Shown one piece after another: positions 7,375-7,745 of a stretch of DNA of 7,745 bases. Origin of the DNA: Pseudomonadota bacterium (GTDB lineage: Bacteria; Desulfobacterota; Desulfobacteria; Desulfobacterales; ETH-SRB1); the NCBI GenBank assembly GCA_018897415.1, contig JAHIKR010000261.1:1-7745 (forward strand), in the 5' to 3' direction. Each line of letters starts with the position of its first letter. The first letter of the stretch is position 1. The notes under the pieces were generated by a model. That model saw only the letters and a list, made by a program, of their open reading frames with translations, was not told where the DNA came from and ran no database searches. Made by a program: the position numbers and the translations under genes.

Positions 7375-7745
7375 ATGTCGGATACACGAATCCTGGTTGT
7401 TGAAGATGAAGGCATCATAGCCAAGGATATAAAGAATATATTAAGTTTTTTGGGATATTCTGTTATTGGTATCGCCTCATCCGGAGAGGAAGCCATTGAA
7501 AAAGCAATGGAAATGCATCCGGATTTGGTGCTGATGGATATTGTGCTTGAAGGGGATATGGACGGCGTGAAAGCGGCTGAGCACATTCGTGATCGTTTTG
7601 ATATTCCTGTAGTCTATCTCACCGCCTATTCTGATGATACAACATTACAGCGAGCAAAGATAACTGAGCCATATGGTTATATACTCAAGCCTTTTCAAGA
7701 GAGAGAATTATACACAACCATTGAGATGGCCCTTTACAAGCATAA
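7375..7745 (+). CDS. Receiver-domain start of a REC-PAS-histidine kinase, 3'-truncated by the window edge
   Basis: The frame opens with a complete CheY-like receiver. The acidic pair is Glu10-Asp11 (ILVVEDE), the phosphoacceptor is Asp55 (LVLMDIVL), and the switch residues are Thr83 (YLTAYSDD) and Lys105 (ILKPF). The frame is still open at the window end, 123 full codons in, running into ALYKH, which is the linker before the PAS domain in the gene at the window start. Its last 141 bases equal window bases 1-141 in the same frame. This is therefore almost certainly the N-terminus of the kinase ending at 1228. The complete product would be 485 residues in the order REC, PAS, HisKA_3, HATPase_c, with the phosphoacceptor His near residue 290. 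If instead it is a separate paralogue, it is a second protein of the same family. It starts 50 bp after the giant kinase, which fits a phosphotransfer role for its receiver. Confidence 0.93.
   Translation, partial: MSDTRILVVEDEGIIAKDIKNILSFLGYSVIGIASSGEEAIEKAMEMHPDLVLMDIVLEGDMDGVKAAEHIRDRFDIPVVYLTAYSDDTTLQRAKITEPYGYILKPFQERELYTTIEMALYKH
7605..7745. repeat. Terminal direct repeat, right copy (identical to 1-141)
   Basis: This is the right-hand partner of the terminal repeat. Base 7605 corresponds to base 1 and 7745 to 141 with no mismatch. Removing one copy leaves a 7604-bp unit with three complete genes and one spacer. Confidence 0.97.

Noticed and set aside
1..7745. Whole window as a replicating plasmid
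   Set aside because: No replication initiator, partition, mobilisation or toxin-antitoxin gene is present, and no iteron-like repeats are seen. Circular closure alone does not establish a plasmid.

Overview
This window is a compact signal-transduction locus of bacterial type, with every gene on the + strand. It carries one very large multidomain kinase, a receiver-PAS-histidine kinase that is split between the two window ends, and a NarL/LuxR-type response regulator. No metabolic, replication, mobilisation, tRNA or rRNA gene is visible. Base composition is moderate and AT-leaning. The Ser/Thr-kinase-like/AAA/GAF/histidine-kinase giant, the soluble receiver-PAS-HisKA_3 protein and the GTCATTTCGA-type inverted repeat are features I associate with Desulfobacterota (deltaproteobacterial) or similar environmental genomes. 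That placement is a low-confidence inference.

Layout. Bases 2-1228 hold the C-terminal part of a receiver-PAS-HisKA_3-HATPase kinase, followed after 23 bp by a complete NarL-family response regulator (1252-1896). Bases 1897-2251 are a non-coding gap of 355 bp. It contains possible promoter elements and a 138-bp imperfect inverted repeat (2095-2232) resembling a MITE or REP element. Bases 2252-7324 encode a 1690-residue fusion of a Ser/Thr kinase-like domain, an AAA_16/STAND-like ATPase, a helical repeat region, a GAF domain, and a HisKA_2 plus HATPase_c histidine kinase. After 50 bp, 7375-7745 hold the start of a receiver-domain protein.

The most notable structural fact is that bases 1-141 and 7605-7745 are identical. 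Joining the ends at this overlap makes a 7604-bp circle, in which the receiver start at 7375 continues in frame into the kinase at the window start and gives one intact 485-residue gene. The natural unit is therefore probably giant kinase, then REC-PAS-kinase, then NarL regulator, then spacer with inverted repeat. The 141-bp overlap equals a common maximal k-mer of a short-read assembler. The window is thus best read as a whole circularly closing contig: a real small circle, a collapsed tandem array of the operon, or an assembly loop.

Working model (inference): the giant protein senses ligands through its helical and GAF regions and autophosphorylates on its HisKA_2 histidine. It may pass phosphate to the receiver of the REC-PAS kinase. 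That kinase's own HisKA_3 histidine would phosphorylate the NarL-type regulator, which binds DNA. The Ser/Thr kinase-like domain of the giant lacks the catalytic-loop aspartate (HGG instead of HRD or HKD) and has DFI for DFG, so it is probably a pseudokinase.
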